Part shown: in pieces, positions 25,207 through 33,846 of the stretch
Position numbering within the stretch: the stretch's first letter is position 1
Layout: each line of letters opens with the position of its first letter
From: Planktosalinus lacus
Lineage (GTDB): Bacteria; Bacteroidota; Bacteroidia; Flavobacteriales; Flavobacteriaceae
Reading direction: 5' to 3'
NCBI RefSeq assembly: GCF_014640155.1
Contig: NZ_BMGK01000009.1
Span: forward strand, 50,960 to 114,959
Length of the DNA: 64,000 nt
Program-made: the position numbers and the translations under genes
The notes under the pieces: generated by a model
The model's database searches: none
What the model saw: the letters and a program-made list of their open reading frames with translations, nothing else
What the model was told of the DNA's origin: nothing

Positions 25207-26112
25207 ATGATACTCACCATCCTCGGCTGCCATTCCGCTACGCCAAAGACCTTTCACAATCCCACTTCACAGTTGCTTGAAGTGAAAGGCCATCTGTTTT
25301 TGATTGACTGTGGTGAAGGCACTCAAGTGGCCTTGAGAAAATCCAAAGTAAAGTTTGCCCGAATCAAACACATTTTTATTTCCCACCTGCACGGCGATCA
25401 TTTTTATGGCTTGATTGGGTTGATTTCCACCTTTACACTTTTAGGCCGCGAAGCCGATTTAAATATTTACGGACCCAAAGGCATTAAAGAAATTATCACT
25501 TTGCAACTCAAATTGAGCAAATCGTGGACAAACTACAGCCTCTTATTTCACGAATTAGACAGTAAAATTTCTGAAAAGTTATTTGAAGATGAAAAAGTTG
25601 AAGTTTTCACAATACCCTTAGATCACAGGGTTTATACCAATGGATACTTGTTTAAGGAAAAAACGGGTGAGCGAAAACTTAACCCTAAAGCAGCTATTGA
25701 AGCAAACATTGACAAAAGCTATTTCAGAAAATTAAAAATGGGTGAGGATGTAGTCAATGAAAAGGGACAATTAATACCAAATCAACAAGTAACTTTCCCC
25801 CCTGAGCCTCCAAAAAGTTATGCATTTTGTAGTGATACAGCATTTAAACCTGAAATATCCCCTCAAATTGAGGGTGTCACGGCACTGTATCACGAAGCTA
25901 CATTTCTGGAAGAACACCTTCATTTGTGTGAAAAAACGAAGCACAGCACAGCAAAACAAGCGGCAACCATAGCCCGTGATGCCGGTGTGGAACAATTAAT
26001 TTTAGGTCATTTTTCAACAAGATATGACGACCTCAACCTTTTTCTTGAAGAAGCAAAAGAAGTTTTTGAAGAAACTTCGTTGGCAGCAGACTACAAAGTG
26101 TTTGAAATTTAA
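25207..26112 (+). CDS. rnz: Ribonuclease Z (tRNA 3'-endonuclease)
   Basis: A 301-residue MBL-fold nuclease that trims tRNA precursor 3' ends. The zinc motif HLHGDH lies near residue 60, and the RNase Z hallmarks GCHSATPKTFHNPTSQLL (N-terminus, about 9-26) and LDHRVYTNGYLF (about 139-150) are present. HSTAKQAA near residue 248 and GHFSTRYDD near 272 complete the active site. The length is that of the short bacterial RNase Z without exosite arm changes. It is in the pyrR-ppx run, 62 nt after the STAS-like gene. Confidence 0.95.
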   Translation: MILTILGCHSATPKTFHNPTSQLLEVKGHLFLIDCGEGTQVALRKSKVKFARIKHIFISHLHGDHFYGLIGLISTFTLLGREADLNIYGPKGIKEIITLQLKLSKSWTNYSLLFHELDSKISEKLFEDEKVEVFTIPLDHRVYTNGYLFKEKTGERKLNPKAAIEANIDKSYFRKLKMGEDVVNEKGQLIPNQQVTFPPEPPKSYAFCSDTAFKPEISPQIEGVTALYHEATFLEEHLHLCEKTKHSTAKQAATIARDAGVEQLILGHFSTRYDDLNLFLEEAKEVFEETSLAADYKVFEI

Positions 26113-26132
26113 GTGAATCTTTACATTCACTT
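26111..26132 (+). terminator. Weak hairpin after rnz
   Basis: AAGTGAAT (26111-26118) pairs with ATTCACTT (26125-26132), overlapping the rnz stop codon. The following GTTTTAATTT is a poor U tract, so it may be only a partial terminator. Confidence 0.4.
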
Positions 26133-26180
26133 GTTTTAATTTCCTTCAATTTCACGTAAATTGCATTTCATTTCAATAGT

Positions 26181-26828
26181 ATGCAAAACGATTTAAGCCA
26201 TTACCGCAAAATTTATGAGAAGAAGGCACTACTGGAGTCTACAGTAGATACAAATCCGTTACAACAATTTAGGACCTGGTTTTATGAGGCTGAGCATTAT
26301 GGAGGTGCAGATGAGCCCAATGCTATGACTATTTCCACTTTGGGACTTGATGGTTTTCCAAAAAGCAGACTGGTTTTGCTAAAAAAATACAACGAAGAAG
26401 GATTTATTTTTTATACAAATTATGTGAGCGAAAAAGGGAAAGCCATTTTGGCCTATCCAAAAGTATGTCTTTCTTTTTTTTGGCCAAGTCTGGAACGACA
26501 AGTCATAATAAAAGGAATAGCCGAAAAAGTTTCAGAAATTGATTCTGAAAATTATTTTCATTCACGTCCACGTGGAAGCCAGTTGGGAGCCTTAGTTTCA
26601 AATCAAAGCAACGTGATCAACTCACGTGATGAATTGGAAAAACAGCTTATAGAGCTTGAAATAAAATTCAAGTCCTCAGAAATTCCAAAACCAAAAAATT
26701 GGGGTGGATTTTTAGTTAGACCCCAATCTATTGAGTTTTGGCAAGGAAGACCCAACAGGCTTCATGACCGAATCAGATATACACTTACTGATGATCTGGA
26801 TTGGAAAATTGAACGATTAGCACCTTAA
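26181..26828 (+). CDS. pdxH: Pyridoxamine 5'-phosphate oxidase
   Basis: A 215-residue FMN enzyme that makes pyridoxal 5'-phosphate from pyridox(am)ine phosphate. The C-terminal signature NWGGFLVRPQSIEFWQGRPN, with downstream RLHDRI, is intact. The FMN contacts SRLVLLKKY (about residues 63-71) and SFFWPSLERQV (about 95-105) are as expected. Length is normal. It lies 68 nt after rnz in the same orientation. Confidence 0.96.
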   Translation: MQNDLSHYRKIYEKKALLESTVDTNPLQQFRTWFYEAEHYGGADEPNAMTISTLGLDGFPKSRLVLLKKYNEEGFIFYTNYVSEKGKAILAYPKVCLSFFWPSLERQVIIKGIAEKVSEIDSENYFHSRPRGSQLGALVSNQSNVINSRDELEKQLIELEIKFKSSEIPKPKNWGGFLVRPQSIEFWQGRPNRLHDRIRYTLTDDLDWKIERLAP

Positions 26829-26847
26829 AATTTTACTAACTAATTGG

Positions 26848-26865
26848 TTTCCGCTTTCGCGGAAA
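26848..26865. repeat. Short GC-rich palindrome ahead of sixA
   Basis: TTTCCGC (26848-26854) and GCGGAAA (26859-26865) flank the loop TTTC. It lies 8 nt before the start codon of the next gene and stands out as GC-rich in an AT-rich context. Confidence 0.5.
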
Positions 26866-26873
26866 TAAGAAGG

Positions 26874-27359
26874 ATGAAAACACTGTATATTACAAGGCAT
26901 GCAAAGTCATCTTGGGCAGAAAATGTAGATGACCACAAACGACCGCTCAATTCAAGAGGTAAACTTGACATTATAACCATGTCAAATTTTATAACGTCCA
27001 ATTATAAAAAACCAGACATTATAAAAACCAGTGATGCCAATAGGGCGCTTACAACTGCTCAACAGTTCAAAAAGAATTTTAACCTTCCCGACTCTAAGTT
27101 TGAAATTGACCCTTCAATGTATGATTTTACGGGTGAGCGGGTAGTCAGAGCCATTGAAAACACACCAAATGATGTTAATATATTAATGGTGTTTGGTCAT
27201 AATTATGGATTGACTCATTTGGTCAACAAGTTAGGAAATGAATTTATTGATAATTTACCAACCTGTGGTTTTGTACAAATTGATTTTGATACAGATAGTT
27301 GGAAAAACTTATCTCAAGGAAGAACCAAGTCTATGGTATTTCCAAAACACTTAAAATAA
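26874..27359 (+). CDS. sixA: SixA-type histidine phosphatase family protein
   Basis: A 161-residue member of the histidine phosphatase superfamily. The phosphoacceptor motif is LYITRHAKSSW (RHA at about residues 8-10), and the second catalytic His is in MVFGHNYGL. E. coli SixA dephosphorylates phosphohistidine on signalling proteins; here the partner is unknown. ATG 26874 (MKTLYITRHAKS) is the correct start; an upstream GTG would extend across the palindrome. Its stop overlaps the ppk1 start by one base (TAATG), which suggests coupling with polyphosphate genes. Confidence 0.85.
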   Translation: MKTLYITRHAKSSWAENVDDHKRPLNSRGKLDIITMSNFITSNYKKPDIIKTSDANRALTTAQQFKKNFNLPDSKFEIDPSMYDFTGERVVRAIENTPNDVNILMVFGHNYGLTHLVNKLGNEFIDNLPTCGFVQIDFDTDSWKNLSQGRTKSMVFPKHLK

Positions 27360-29437
27360 TGACAAAAAACTACGATCACTATATAAACAGAGAATTAAGC
27401 TGGTTACAATTTAATGCAAGGGTACTTCAAGAGGCTGAAGATGAAAGCGTTCCTCTGGCTGAGCGTTTACGCTTCTTAGGAATATTTTCAAACAATTTGG
27501 ACGAGTTTTTCAAAGTGCGTTACGCTACAATCAAACGCATTGACCTTGCTGGTAAAACAGGAAAAAGTGAATTGGGAGGAACAAGAGCCAAGGATTTGCT
27601 TGATCAGATAACACAAATTGTGATCGCTCAGCAAGCTGAAAGTCTTGAGATTATAAGTACAATTCAAAATGAATTAAGGGCTCACGGGGTTTATGTTATA
27701 AATGAAAGTGAAATTACAGAAACCCAAAGTGAATATATAAAAGATTTTTTTATTCAAAAGGTGAGACCTGCTTTGATGACTATCATACTCAATGAAGTAC
27801 ACGAGTTTCCGGTGCTTAAGGATAGTGCTGCTTATTTAGTAGTCAAAATGATTATGAAAAAAGAAGATACTGTTTTTAGCTCCAAGGAAGTATATTCACT
27901 CATTGAAATTCCTAAGTCTATAGAACGATTTGTAGTGTTACCTCAGGAAGGAAATAAACACTTCATAATTTTGCTTGATGATTTGATAAGACATTGTTTG
28001 CATTATATTTTCAATATTTTCAATTATGAAAGTTTGCAAGCTCATATGATAAAAATCACCCGAGATGCAGAGTTGGATATTGACAGTGATTTAAGTAAAA
28101 GTTTTCTTGAAAAATTGTCTGAAAGTGTAAAAGACCGGAGAATAGGTGATCCTGTCCGCTTTGTTTACGATAAGCAAATCGATGAAGAAACTTTGGATTT
28201 TTTATTAAAAAAAATGGGGATTGAGGACACAGACAGTATTATTCCAGGAGGAAGATATCACAACAGAAGAGATTATATGAACTTTCCTGATGTGGGAATT
28301 AAGCATTTGTTTTATGAAAAACATCAACCGCTGCCGGTTCCAGGTTTAGTTTTGCAAGGGAGTGTGCTTGAAAAAATAGCAAAAAAGGATTATTTACTTT
28401 ATGCTCCATATCAATCGTTTGCATACCTTATCAAGTTTTTACGTGAAGCTGCACTTGATCCAAAAGTAAAAAGTATAAAAATAACAATTTACAGGCTTGC
28501 TGAAATATCAAACATAGCCAGTTCAATTATTAACGCAAAGAAAAACGGAAAAGACGTTACTGTTCAAATAGAGCTTCAGGCACGTTTTGATGAAGAAGCT
28601 AATATTAGTTATGCTGAACAGATGCAGTATGAAGGGGTGAAAGTTATTTTTGGAGTGCCAGGTTTAAAAGTGCACTGTAAAGCATGTGTAATTGACCGAA
28701 TTGAAAAAGGAAAAGTAGTTAGGTATGGTTTTGTAAGTACAGGAAATTTCAACGAGTCCACTGCTAAGGTGTATACAGACTACACTCTTTTCACATCCAA
28801 TCAAAAAATATTAAAAGAGGTAAATAAAGTTTTTGATTTTTTTCAGGTTAATTATAAAGTAAAAAAATACAGACACTTGATAGTTTCTCCTCATTATACT
28901 CGTAATGCTATATACGCACTGATTCAAACAGAAATTGAAAATGCTAAAAAAGGAAACCCAAACGGGATTCAACTCAAATTAAATAGTCTTTCTGACTATG
29001 CAATGATTGATAAGTTATATGAGGCTAGTAAAGCTGGTGTAAAAATAAAAATGATAATAAGAGGAATTTGTTGTTTAATTCCGGGAATTGAAGGGATGAG
29101 TGAAAATATTGAAGTAATCAGCATCGTAGATAAATTTTTAGAACACCCCAGATTATATATTTTTGAAAATGGAGGCATGCCAAAATACTATATTTCATCT
29201 GCAGATTTTATGTCCAGAAACCTTGATACACGTGTTGAAATAGCGTGTCCAATTTATGATAAAGATATACAGCAAGAACTTCAGGATACATTTGATATAT
29301 GCTGGAAAGATAATGTAAAAGCTCGGGTTATTTCCAAAAAACAAGACAATGCATACAAAAAAAACAACCTACCTAAAGTGCGTTCTCAAGTCGAAACTTA
29401 TGATTATTATTTAAAAAAACTTGATATAAACCTTTAA
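27359..29437 (+). CDS. ppk1: Polyphosphate kinase 1
   Basis: A 692-residue enzyme that polymerises ATP gamma-phosphate into polyphosphate. The conserved start is YINRELSWLQFNARVLQEA (about residues 8-26). The autophosphorylated His lies in GLKVHCKACVI, and FVSTGNFNESTAKVYTDY follows; a second phospholipase D-like motif is near residue 610. Length is typical. The start at 27359 overlaps the sixA stop; an in-frame ATG-less extension upstream was rejected. ppx follows after 13 nt, so synthesis and breakdown are in one operon. Confidence 0.96.
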   Translation: MTKNYDHYINRELSWLQFNARVLQEAEDESVPLAERLRFLGIFSNNLDEFFKVRYATIKRIDLAGKTGKSELGGTRAKDLLDQITQIVIAQQAESLEIISTIQNELRAHGVYVINESEITETQSEYIKDFFIQKVRPALMTIILNEVHEFPVLKDSAAYLVVKMIMKKEDTVFSSKEVYSLIEIPKSIERFVVLPQEGNKHFIILLDDLIRHCLHYIFNIFNYESLQAHMIKITRDAELDIDSDLSKSFLEKLSESVKDRRIGDPVRFVYDKQIDEETLDFLLKKMGIEDTDSIIPGGRYHNRRDYMNFPDVGIKHLFYEKHQPLPVPGLVLQGSVLEKIAKKDYLLYAPYQSFAYLIKFLREAALDPKVKSIKITIYRLAEISNIASSIINAKKNGKDVTVQIELQARFDEEANISYAEQMQYEGVKVIFGVPGLKVHCKACVIDRIEKGKVVRYGFVSTGNFNESTAKVYTDYTLFTSNQKILKEVNKVFDFFQVNYKVKKYRHLIVSPHYTRNAIYALIQTEIENAKKGNPNGIQLKLNSLSDYAMIDKLYEASKAGVKIKMIIRGICCLIPGIEGMSENIEVISIVDKFLEHPRLYIFENGGMPKYYISSADFMSRNLDTRVEIACPIYDKDIQQELQDTFDICWKDNVKARVISKKQDNAYKKNNLPKVRSQVETYDYYLKKLDINL

Positions 29438-29450
29438 AGCATATTCAGAT

Positions 29451-30362
29451 ATGAAAATTCAAAAATATGGGGCAATCGATATTGGTTCAAATGCTGTGAG
29501 GCTACTCATAGCAACCATCATTGAACGCGAAAATCAACAAACCATATTTAAGAAAACTTCATTGGTGAGAGTTCCAATTCGTCTGGGAGAGGATGTTTTT
29601 CAGCACAAAAATATTACTGAAGTTAATACACAGCGACTGATAGACACAATCAATGCATTCAAGCTGTTAATGAACTCCCACAAAGTTGTTAAATACCGTG
29701 CCTGCGCTACATCAGCTATGCGAGAGGCAGAAAATGGAAAACCTATTGCTGAAACCATTCGAAAAAAAACAGGTGTTTCAATCCAAATTATTGATGGAAA
29801 TGATGAAGCCGCAATTATAGCTTCTACTGATATCAAAGATTTAATTATGGTTGATAAAACATTTTTATATGTCGATGTGGGAGGTGGGAGTACCGAGTTT
29901 ACAATTTTTTCAAACGGTAATACCATCACATCAAAGTCTTTTAAACTTGGTACTGTCAGGTTACTCAATAATATGGTATCAGATACTATATGGAATGAAG
30001 TAGAGGAGTGGATTAAGCAAGAAACAAAAAACTATTCAAAAGTTTCTGTAATTGGTTCGGGAGGAAATATTAACAGCATATTTAAGCAAAGTGGAAAAGC
30101 TTCAGGTAAATCACTATCTTATATTTATTTAGCTAATTATTTTGAACTGATTCAAAATTATTCATATGAAGAACGTGTGGTTGAAATGGATATGAATCCT
30201 GATCGAGCCGATGTCATCATTCATGCCACTAGAATATATCTTTCAGCAATGAAATGGAGCAAAGCCCGAAAAATTTATGTGCCTAAAATAGGACTATCTG
30301 ACGGAATTATAAAAAGTCTCTATAAAGAAGAAGTTGCTAAAAATTTTGAAGTGGAAGTGTGA
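29451..30362 (+). CDS. ppx: Ppx/GppA family exopolyphosphatase
   Basis: A 303-residue sugar-kinase-fold phosphatase. The phosphate-binding motif AIDIGSNAVRLLI is at about residues 8-20 and VDVGGGSTEFTIF at about 141-153. It is the short form without the C-terminal HD domain of E. coli Ppx. It could degrade polyphosphate or pppGpp; the adjacent ppk1 favours polyphosphate. It converges with the small membrane protein gene, whose stop is 2 nt away. Confidence 0.88.
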   Translation: MKIQKYGAIDIGSNAVRLLIATIIERENQQTIFKKTSLVRVPIRLGEDVFQHKNITEVNTQRLIDTINAFKLLMNSHKVVKYRACATSAMREAENGKPIAETIRKKTGVSIQIIDGNDEAAIIASTDIKDLIMVDKTFLYVDVGGGSTEFTIFSNGNTITSKSFKLGTVRLLNNMVSDTIWNEVEEWIKQETKNYSKVSVIGSGGNINSIFKQSGKASGKSLSYIYLANYFELIQNYSYEERVVEMDMNPDRADVIIHATRIYLSAMKWSKARKIYVPKIGLSDGIIKSLYKEEVAKNFEVEV

Positions 30363-30363
30363 T

Positions 30364-30501
30364 TTAGGAATCCTTTTTTGAAAACAATAGTCCCAAAGGA
30401 ATCAGCACCAATAAAAATAAAAACTTACCGGTGACCAGGCCATAAATGGTAATCAAAGCAGCGATTACCATTAATATATAGATTAATACTGTTTTTGACA
30501 T
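30364..30501 (-). CDS. 45-residue membrane protein downstream of miaE
   Basis: A short frame of 45 codons starting at ATG 30501 and stopping at 30364. The product begins MSKTVLIYILMVIAALITIY and ends FSKKDS, with two hydrophobic stretches (about residues 5-20 and 25-40) divided by GLVTGK, and a charged tail. This looks like a real two-pass small membrane protein. It begins 7 nt after the miaE stop, so it is likely co-transcribed with it. No function can be assigned. Confidence 0.65.
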   Translation of the reverse strand: MSKTVLIYILMVIAALITIYGLVTGKFLFLLVLIPLGLLFSKKDS

Positions 30502-30508
30502 TTTTTGT

Positions 30509-31093
30509 TTAACCGTGAATGTGTTCTTTTTTCCCCAGATTGCTCATAATTTCAGCTTCATAAACGAGTAAATCCTGCCATTTTTGATTGACTTCTTCCA
30601 AATTACCATATTTTCTTGCAAAACCTAAAAACATTGTATAGTGATTGGCTTCAGAAACCATTAATTTTCGGTAAAATTCTTTTAACTCTTCATCGTTTAT
30701 TTGTTCAGAAAGCAATCTGAACCGTTCACAGCTTCTAGCTTCAATTAAAGCTGCATATAGCAGTCGATGCACTAACTGCGTTGTCCTGCTACCTCCTTTC
30801 GGGAAAAATTGATGAAGTTTAATGACATATTCATCCTTTCGGTCGCGGCCCAGCGTCCAGCCCCTCGCTTTAATTCTGTCGTGGACCATTTTAAAGTGAC
30901 TGATTTCTTCTTTTACCAAAGCTACCATTTCGTCTACTAGCCCAGAATATTCAGGAAATGATACAATGAGAGAAATAGCGGTAGAAGCTGCTTTTTGTTC
31001 ACAATATGCGTGATCTGTTAATATTTCTTCAATATTTTTTTCAACTATTTTGATCCAGCGAGGGTCAGTAGGTAATTTTAATCCAAGCATCAT
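30509..31093 (-). CDS. miaE: tRNA-(ms2io6A37) hydroxylase
   Basis: A 194-residue di-iron protein that hydroxylates the isoprenyl side chain of modified adenosine 37 in tRNA. The family hallmarks are LTDHAYCEQKAASTAISL (about residues 25-42), KEEISHFKMVHDRI (about 75-88), and EARSCERFRLL and EANHYTMFLG further on. These supply the carboxylate and His ligands of the diiron centre. Length is normal. It is downstream of dnaX by 25 nt and likely shares its transcript. Confidence 0.93.
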   Translation of the reverse strand: MMLGLKLPTDPRWIKIVEKNIEEILTDHAYCEQKAASTAISLIVSFPEYSGLVDEMVALVKEEISHFKMVHDRIKARGWTLGRDRKDEYVIKLHQFFPKGGSRTTQLVHRLLYAALIEARSCERFRLLSEQINDEELKEFYRKLMVSEANHYTMFLGFARKYGNLEEVNQKWQDLLVYEAEIMSNLGKKEHIHG

Positions 31094-31118
31094 TTATTGT
31101 ATTTAGATAAAACCAATG

Positions 31119-32858
31119 TTACACATCCAAATCGAACGTTTTTTTGAGGGTTTCTATTACAGGATATTTTTCTTTTAATTTTTCATACTTCTCCCGTGCT
31201 GTATAAACATAATTTTTTTGATGATTTTCATTCACTTCAATAATTAACTGAAGATTATGGTTATTGAGCTTTTTTGAAAGAAAATTGAGAAGATATTGTT
31301 GTGAGCGCTCCAATTCCACTTTGATGGTTTCGTTTGGGTATGAAACGTGAATATTGTTTTCTTCTACTGTGGGAAGCACCATATCAAGGTGTGAAGCAAC
31401 GATATGCTCTCCCTTTTTTTCCAGTATTCGTGCGTATTCTTTCCAGGCAATTTGTAAATCGGTTTCAGAAAATTGATCTTCGGGAAGTTGTTCCTGGACG
31501 ACTTTTTTTCCTTTTAATTGTTCCTGTAAATGTTTTTTTTGCTGAATGCTTTTTAGCGAAAGTGCAGAAATACGTTGTGCATTCCGCTCTGGAATGGAGT
31601 TTTTAGGCGTTTCGGGTGTAGATGATTCTTCAGATATGTTTTCTGATTCAGCAACAGCTATATTTTTACTTTGTTGTGTTTTTTCATCATCAACTGAATA
31701 CTGTTTGGGTTCAGTTTTATTTTCTTGAGATTTAACTGGTTTTGATGGAGTTACTCTAGTTTGAGGTGGCTGAATGTAGCGTTTTAGCTTTTTTTTTTCA
31801 TCAGTATATGTGATGGAAGCCAGTTGCATTAGGCATAATTCTACAAGAAGTCGCTGATTCTTACTTGTTTTATATTTTAAATCACAATCGTTAGCAATTT
31901 CAAGTGCTTTCTGTAAAAACTCACTGCTAGCCTTTTGTGATTGTTCAAAATAGCTGGTTTTTATTTGTTCACCAACTTCTAATAGTGTAATTGTAGATTG
32001 ATGTTTGCAAACCAGTAAATCTCTGAAGTGAGAGGCTAGTCCTGAGATAAAATGATGCCCATCAAAACCCTTTGCAAGAATTGCATCAAACAAAACCAAA
32101 GAACCCGGAATGTCATTATTTAGCAGAAAGTCTGTTGTTTCAAAATAGGTTGTGTAATCAAGGACATTTAAATTTTCGGTAACAGCTTGCCTTGTAAGAT
32201 TTTTTCCGGAAAAGCTTACAACACGATCAAAAATTGAAAGAGCATCTCTTAGAGCGCCATCAGCTTTTTGAGCGATTATATGTAAAGCATCGTCCTCTGC
32301 ATCAATGTTTTCGACTTGTGCAATTTCTGCTAAATGATTTTTAATATCAGTAACAGTGATTCGTTTGAAATCAAAAATTTGGCAACGCGATAAAATGGTG
32401 GGAATTATTTTGTGTTTTTCAGTAGTAGCCAAAATAAATATTGCGTGATTTGGTGGTTCTTCAAGCGTTTTCAAAAAAGCATTAAAGGCAGCCTGAGACA
32501 GCATATGCACCTCATCAATGATATAGACTTTATATTTTCCTGTTTGTGGGGGAATGCGCACCTGATCTGTCAAATTCCGGATATCATCAACAGAATTGTT
32601 TGATGCGGCATCCAATTCAAAAATATTGAATGCAAAATCTTCGTTTAAATTTTCGGTACTCTCTTGATTGATTCTTTTTGCCAGGATACGTGCACAAGTA
32701 GTTTTCCCAACACCTCTGGGTCCTGTGAATAACAATGCCTGGGCAAGGTGGTTGTTTGCTATGGCATTTTCAAGCGTATTTGTAATAGCTTGTTGACCCA
32801 CTACACTTTTAAAAGTGGTGGGGCGATATTTTCGGGCAGATACTATAAAATGTTCCAT
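31119..32858 (-). CDS. dnaX: DNA polymerase III subunit gamma/tau, zinc module absent
   Basis: A 579-residue clamp-loader ATPase. Walker A GPRGVGKTT is at residues 46-54, DEVHML and the sensor-1 region (ATTEKHKIIPTILSRCQIFDF) follow. The usual four-Cys zinc module just after Walker A is missing: residues about 61-80 (KRINQESTENLNEDFAFNIF) have no Cys. This appears to be the flavobacterial form. A low-complexity linker (about 350-460) precedes a short C-terminal domain related to the tau polymerase-binding region. I see no frameshift signal for gamma production. Confidence 0.93.
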   Translation of the reverse strand: MEHFIVSARKYRPTTFKSVVGQQAITNTLENAIANNHLAQALLFTGPRGVGKTTCARILAKRINQESTENLNEDFAFNIFELDAASNNSVDDIRNLTDQVRIPPQTGKYKVYIIDEVHMLSQAAFNAFLKTLEEPPNHAIFILATTEKHKIIPTILSRCQIFDFKRITVTDIKNHLAEIAQVENIDAEDDALHIIAQKADGALRDALSIFDRVVSFSGKNLTRQAVTENLNVLDYTTYFETTDFLLNNDIPGSLVLFDAILAKGFDGHHFISGLASHFRDLLVCKHQSTITLLEVGEQIKTSYFEQSQKASSEFLQKALEIANDCDLKYKTSKNQRLLVELCLMQLASITYTDEKKKLKRYIQPPQTRVTPSKPVKSQENKTEPKQYSVDDEKTQQSKNIAVAESENISEESSTPETPKNSIPERNAQRISALSLKSIQQKKHLQEQLKGKKVVQEQLPEDQFSETDLQIAWKEYARILEKKGEHIVASHLDMVLPTVEENNIHVSYPNETIKVELERSQQYLLNFLSKKLNNHNLQLIIEVNENHQKNYVYTAREKYEKLKEKYPVIETLKKTFDLDV

Positions 32859-32875
32859 AGGAATTGTACGTAAAG

Positions 32876-32883
32876 CAAATATA
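32876..32883 (-). promoter_or_regulatory. Bacteroidota -7 promoter element (TATATTTG)
   Basis: The reverse strand reads TATATTTG, 17 nt ahead of the dnaX start codon. Confidence 0.6.
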
Positions 32884-32950
32884 CAGATTGTTCTAATTTC
32901 CTTGGAATCTATCTTTCACTTTTTCTGAATAGATATTAACAACTATGTTG

Positions 32951-32958
32951 TAAATTTG
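32951..32958 (+). promoter_or_regulatory. Bacteroidota -7 promoter element of rnpB (TAAATTTG)
   Basis: TAAATTTG ends 3 nt before the P1 stem of RNase P RNA, the expected position for transcription start. Confidence 0.7.
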
Positions 32959-32961
32959 CAA

Positions 32962-33276
32962 GATACAAGCCGTCTTATCGCTCCGGATCAAATTCGGGGA
33001 GGAAAGTCCGGGCACCACAGAGTAGCATAGCGGGTAACTCCCGTCGTTCTCGCCTTAGGCGGGAAAAGGACAAGTGCAACAGAAAGAATGTACAGGTAAT
33101 GCTGTAGTGAAATCAGGTAAACTCTATGCGGTGAAATGCCATGTAAACCGGTGCTTGAGGGTTGCTCGCCCGATACCGGAGGGTAGGCAGATTGAATTAA
33201 ACAGCAATGTTTAATCTAGATAAATGATAAGAGTTAAGTTTAGCTTAATACAGAACCCGGCTTACAGGCTTGTATC
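32962..33276 (+). ncRNA. rnpB: RNase P RNA component
   Basis: The catalytic RNA that removes tRNA 5' leaders. GATACAAGCC (32962-32971) pairs with GGCTTGTATC (33267-33276) to form P1. The conserved CR-I block GAGGAAAGTCCGGGC begins at about 33000 and the 3' block ACAGAACCCGGCTTA begins at about 33250; the internal AAACCGGTGCTTGAGGG-like region also fits bacterial type A. An exact promoter precedes it and a terminator follows. Confidence 0.95.
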
Positions 33277-33280
33277 ATAA

Positions 33281-33324
33281 AAAAAGTCCCGTTAGACACA
33301 CAGTGCTCTTTACGGGATTTTTTT
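33281..33324. terminator. Intrinsic terminator after rnpB
   Basis: TCCCGT (33287-33292) pairs with ACGGGA (33312-33317), with A-rich sequence to the left and seven T to the right. It lies between rnpB and the convergent rhodanese operon and may act in both directions. Confidence 0.75.
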
Positions 33325-33340
33325 AGATAAAATAGTTATT

Positions 33341-33529
33341 TTATTTCTCATCAATTGAGCAGCTGCCGGCAGCACATCCAAATCCAAACAGCCCCATAAG
33401 AGTAATATAACTCCCCAGTAGGATTCCAAAAAATTGATTGTCCATGATTGTGTGAATTAATAAGACCACACCAATTGCTAGGTAAATTAACCGTGTTATA
33501 TTCCAGTTTTTAGTAAGATTTTCAATCAT
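33341..33529 (-). CDS. Small DUF2892-like membrane protein
   Basis: A 62-residue protein with two membrane segments (about residues 13-28 and 35-55) and a Cys-containing end, GFGCAAGSCSIDEK. It resembles the C-terminal membrane part of YgaP-type rhodaneses (DUF2892). Its start overlaps the upstream rhodanese stop by 4 nt (ATGA), so the fused protein of other bacteria appears here as separate, translationally coupled subunits. The two Cys could take part in sulfur handling, but this is inference. Confidence 0.78.
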   Translation of the reverse strand: MIENLTKNWNITRLIYLAIGVVLLIHTIMDNQFFGILLGSYITLMGLFGFGCAAGSCSIDEK

Positions 33530-33843
33530 TGTAGTTTATTGTTTAAAGACCTCCAGGATCCTGCATTGTGAACACTGGCATAGCCTTTTGATTTTAGAAT
33601 GTTTTTAGCGTTACCGCTTCGCATACCCGATGCACAACAAAGAATATAAGTTTTTTGCTTGTCGCTTAAAATGTTTTTATTATTGTTAATGTTGTTTAAA
33701 GGAATGTTTTTAGAGCCTTTGATGTGCCCAGACGTAAACTCTTCTTTTGTTCTCACATCAATAATAACGGCTCCTTGTTGTACCATGCCCTTATAGTCGA
33801 TTTTGGGACCAATTCCAAAAAGTGATTTGAATAATTGAATCAT
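33526..33843 (-). CDS. Single-domain rhodanese (second of pair)
   Basis: A 105-residue rhodanese-like domain. The active-site loop is LCCASGMRSG (about residues 72-81), with the catalytic Cys being the first or second of CC. IIDVRTKEEFTSGHIKGSKNIPL is the usual start of the fold. There is no signal peptide, so it is cytoplasmic. Rhodaneses carry persulfide sulfur. It is 3 nt downstream of a closely similar domain, and 4 nt overlaps the next gene. Confidence 0.9.
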   Translation of the reverse strand: MIQLFKSLFGIGPKIDYKGMVQQGAVIIDVRTKEEFTSGHIKGSKNIPLNNINNNKNILSDKQKTYILCCASGMRSGNAKNILKSKGYASVHNAGSWRSLNNKLQ

Positions 33844-33846
33844 AAA

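Noticed and set aside
27299-27358. Upstream extension of ppk1
   Set aside because: It lies within sixA in another frame; the conserved start is MTKNYDHYINREL at 27359.
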